Origin: Siminovitchia fortis
Lineage (GTDB): Bacteria > Bacillota > Bacilli > Bacillales > Bacillaceae_C
Assembly (NCBI RefSeq): GCF_003605365.2
Contig: NZ_QYTU02000002.1
Coordinates: 62,001-126,000, forward strand
Direction of reading: 5' to 3'
Length of the DNA: 64,000 nt
Shown: in pieces, positions 63,543 to 64,000 of the stretch
Position numbering within the stretch: position 1 is the first letter of the stretch
Layout: each line of letters starts with the position of its first letter
The notes under the pieces: model-generated
Told to the model about the DNA's origin: nothing
The model's database searches: none
The model's input: only the letters and a program-made list of their open reading frames with translations
Made by a program: the position numbers and the translations under genes

Positions 63543-63935
63543 GGCGTTGGCTACGCGAGCCAATGACCGTGTTTCACTTTTTTACCCTTGTGCGGGCTTT
63601 GGCTGCTCGAGCCGATGACCGTGTTTCACCTTTTCACCCTTGTGCGGGCTTTGGCTGCGCGAGCCAGTGACCATGTTTCACCTTTTCACCCTTGTGCGGG
63701 CTTTGGCTGCTCGAGCCAGTGACCATGTTTCACTTTTTCACCCTTGTGCGGGCTTTGGCGGCGCGACCCAGTTACCGTGTTTCACCTTCTCACCCTTACG
63801 CGGGGCATTGGCGGCGCGACCCAGTTACCGTGTTTCACCTTCTCACCCTTACGCGGGCTTTGGCGGCGCGACCCAGTTACCGTGTTTCACCTTCTCACCC
63901 TTACGCGGGCATTGGCACCGGGAGCCAGCCGCAAA
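63543..63935. repeat. Tandem array of about 7.5 units of 52 bp
   Basis: Unit: GCGGGCTTTGGCT...GAGCC, AGTGACCATGTTTCAC, CTTTTCACCCTTGT. Two variants: GCTGCTCGAGCCAGTGACC in the left half and GCGGCGCGACCCAGTTACC in the right half. The GGCT/AGCC arms of the first variant can form a small hairpin. Reading frames through it are repeat artefacts. Confidence 0.88.
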
Positions 63936-63948
63936 AACTGCATACAAA

Positions 63949-63976
63949 AAGCCTAATCTTCAGCGATTAGGCTTTT
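63949..63976. terminator. Terminator at the right edge
   Basis: AAGCCTAATC-TTCAGC-GATTAGGCTT with flanking A/T tracts on both sides; probably serves a gene beyond the window edge. Confidence 0.75.
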
Positions 63977-64000
63977 CACCGGACCTTTCATTAAAAATTG

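Noticed and set aside
63692-63970. Open frames of 70-92 codons through the right-edge tandem array
   Set aside because: The encoded repeats just follow the DNA period, there is no ribosome site, and both strands and other frames are similarly open.

Overview
The window looks like chromosome of a spore-forming Bacillaceae (Bacillus sensu lato). Evidence: an alpha/beta SASP gene behind a sigma-G type promoter, SpoVR, four tiny YjcZ-type genes, ScoC/Hpr, PrsA, and gene order that closely follows the hem-yhgC-yha-yhe region of Bacillus subtilis as I remember it. I saw no rRNA, tRNA, prophage, CRISPR array or protein-coding insertion sequence.

Layout. 1-4.8 kb: the tail of a SCO1-type copper chaperone, the leftward late-heme operon hemE-hemH-hemY, and the heme monooxygenase hmoB. 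4.9-9.9 kb: a membrane transporter, a YhaA-type amidohydrolase and ecsAB. 10.2-22.4 kb: hit, trpP with a TRAP-like leader, yhaH, scoC, yhaI, two small membrane genes, two YjcZ microproteins, prsA, yhaL, yhaM, yhaN, yhaO and yhzD. 22.5-34 kb: an atypical HAD protein, yheA, yheB, a YheC/D ATP-grasp protein, yheE, SASP, fumC, a class A PBP, an orphan sporulation-type histidine kinase and a third YjcZ gene. 34-40 kb: topB and the FMN-riboswitch-controlled ribD-ribE-ribBA-ribH operon. 40.5-44.5 kb: the glyoxylate bypass (aceA, an unknown small gene, malate synthase G). 45-50 kb: an enolase-superfamily epimerase and a four-gene operon in which a Tat-signal subunit and a GMC flavoprotein with a cysteine cluster are followed by their own tatA-tatC. 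50-55 kb: a dipeptidase, a nonsense-disrupted NAD-binding gene, and copA-copZ behind a csoR pseudogene whose operator-promoter survives. 55-64 kb: spoVR, yhdB, bdbC with a thioredoxin partner, yhcU, an aldo/keto reductase, the low-affinity phosphate transporter pair, and an NCS2 purine permease.

The most unusual content is between the genes. About ten intergenic loci carry one family of roughly 150-200 bp foldback elements. Their helices covary between copies (for example ATCGAC/GTCGAT against AGCGAC/GTCGCT) around an invariant internal-loop core. A second, smaller module of AGGAN-loop hairpins, also with covarying stems, sits inside three of these elements at the same two positions, in one orientation and without visible target duplication. 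A third family, of about 52-57 bp tandem units, occurs at 40.1 kb and 63.5 kb with a relic at 23.5 kb. I read this as a nested system of non-coding structured mobile repeats. No mobilising enzyme is in the window.

Other points: the copper operon has lost its repressor gene, an SMC-like ATPase (YhaN) has a membrane hairpin where Rad50/SbcC has its zinc hook, and a HAD protein lacks two canonical catalytic aspartates. All functional calls are by eye from motifs and synteny; no database search was run.
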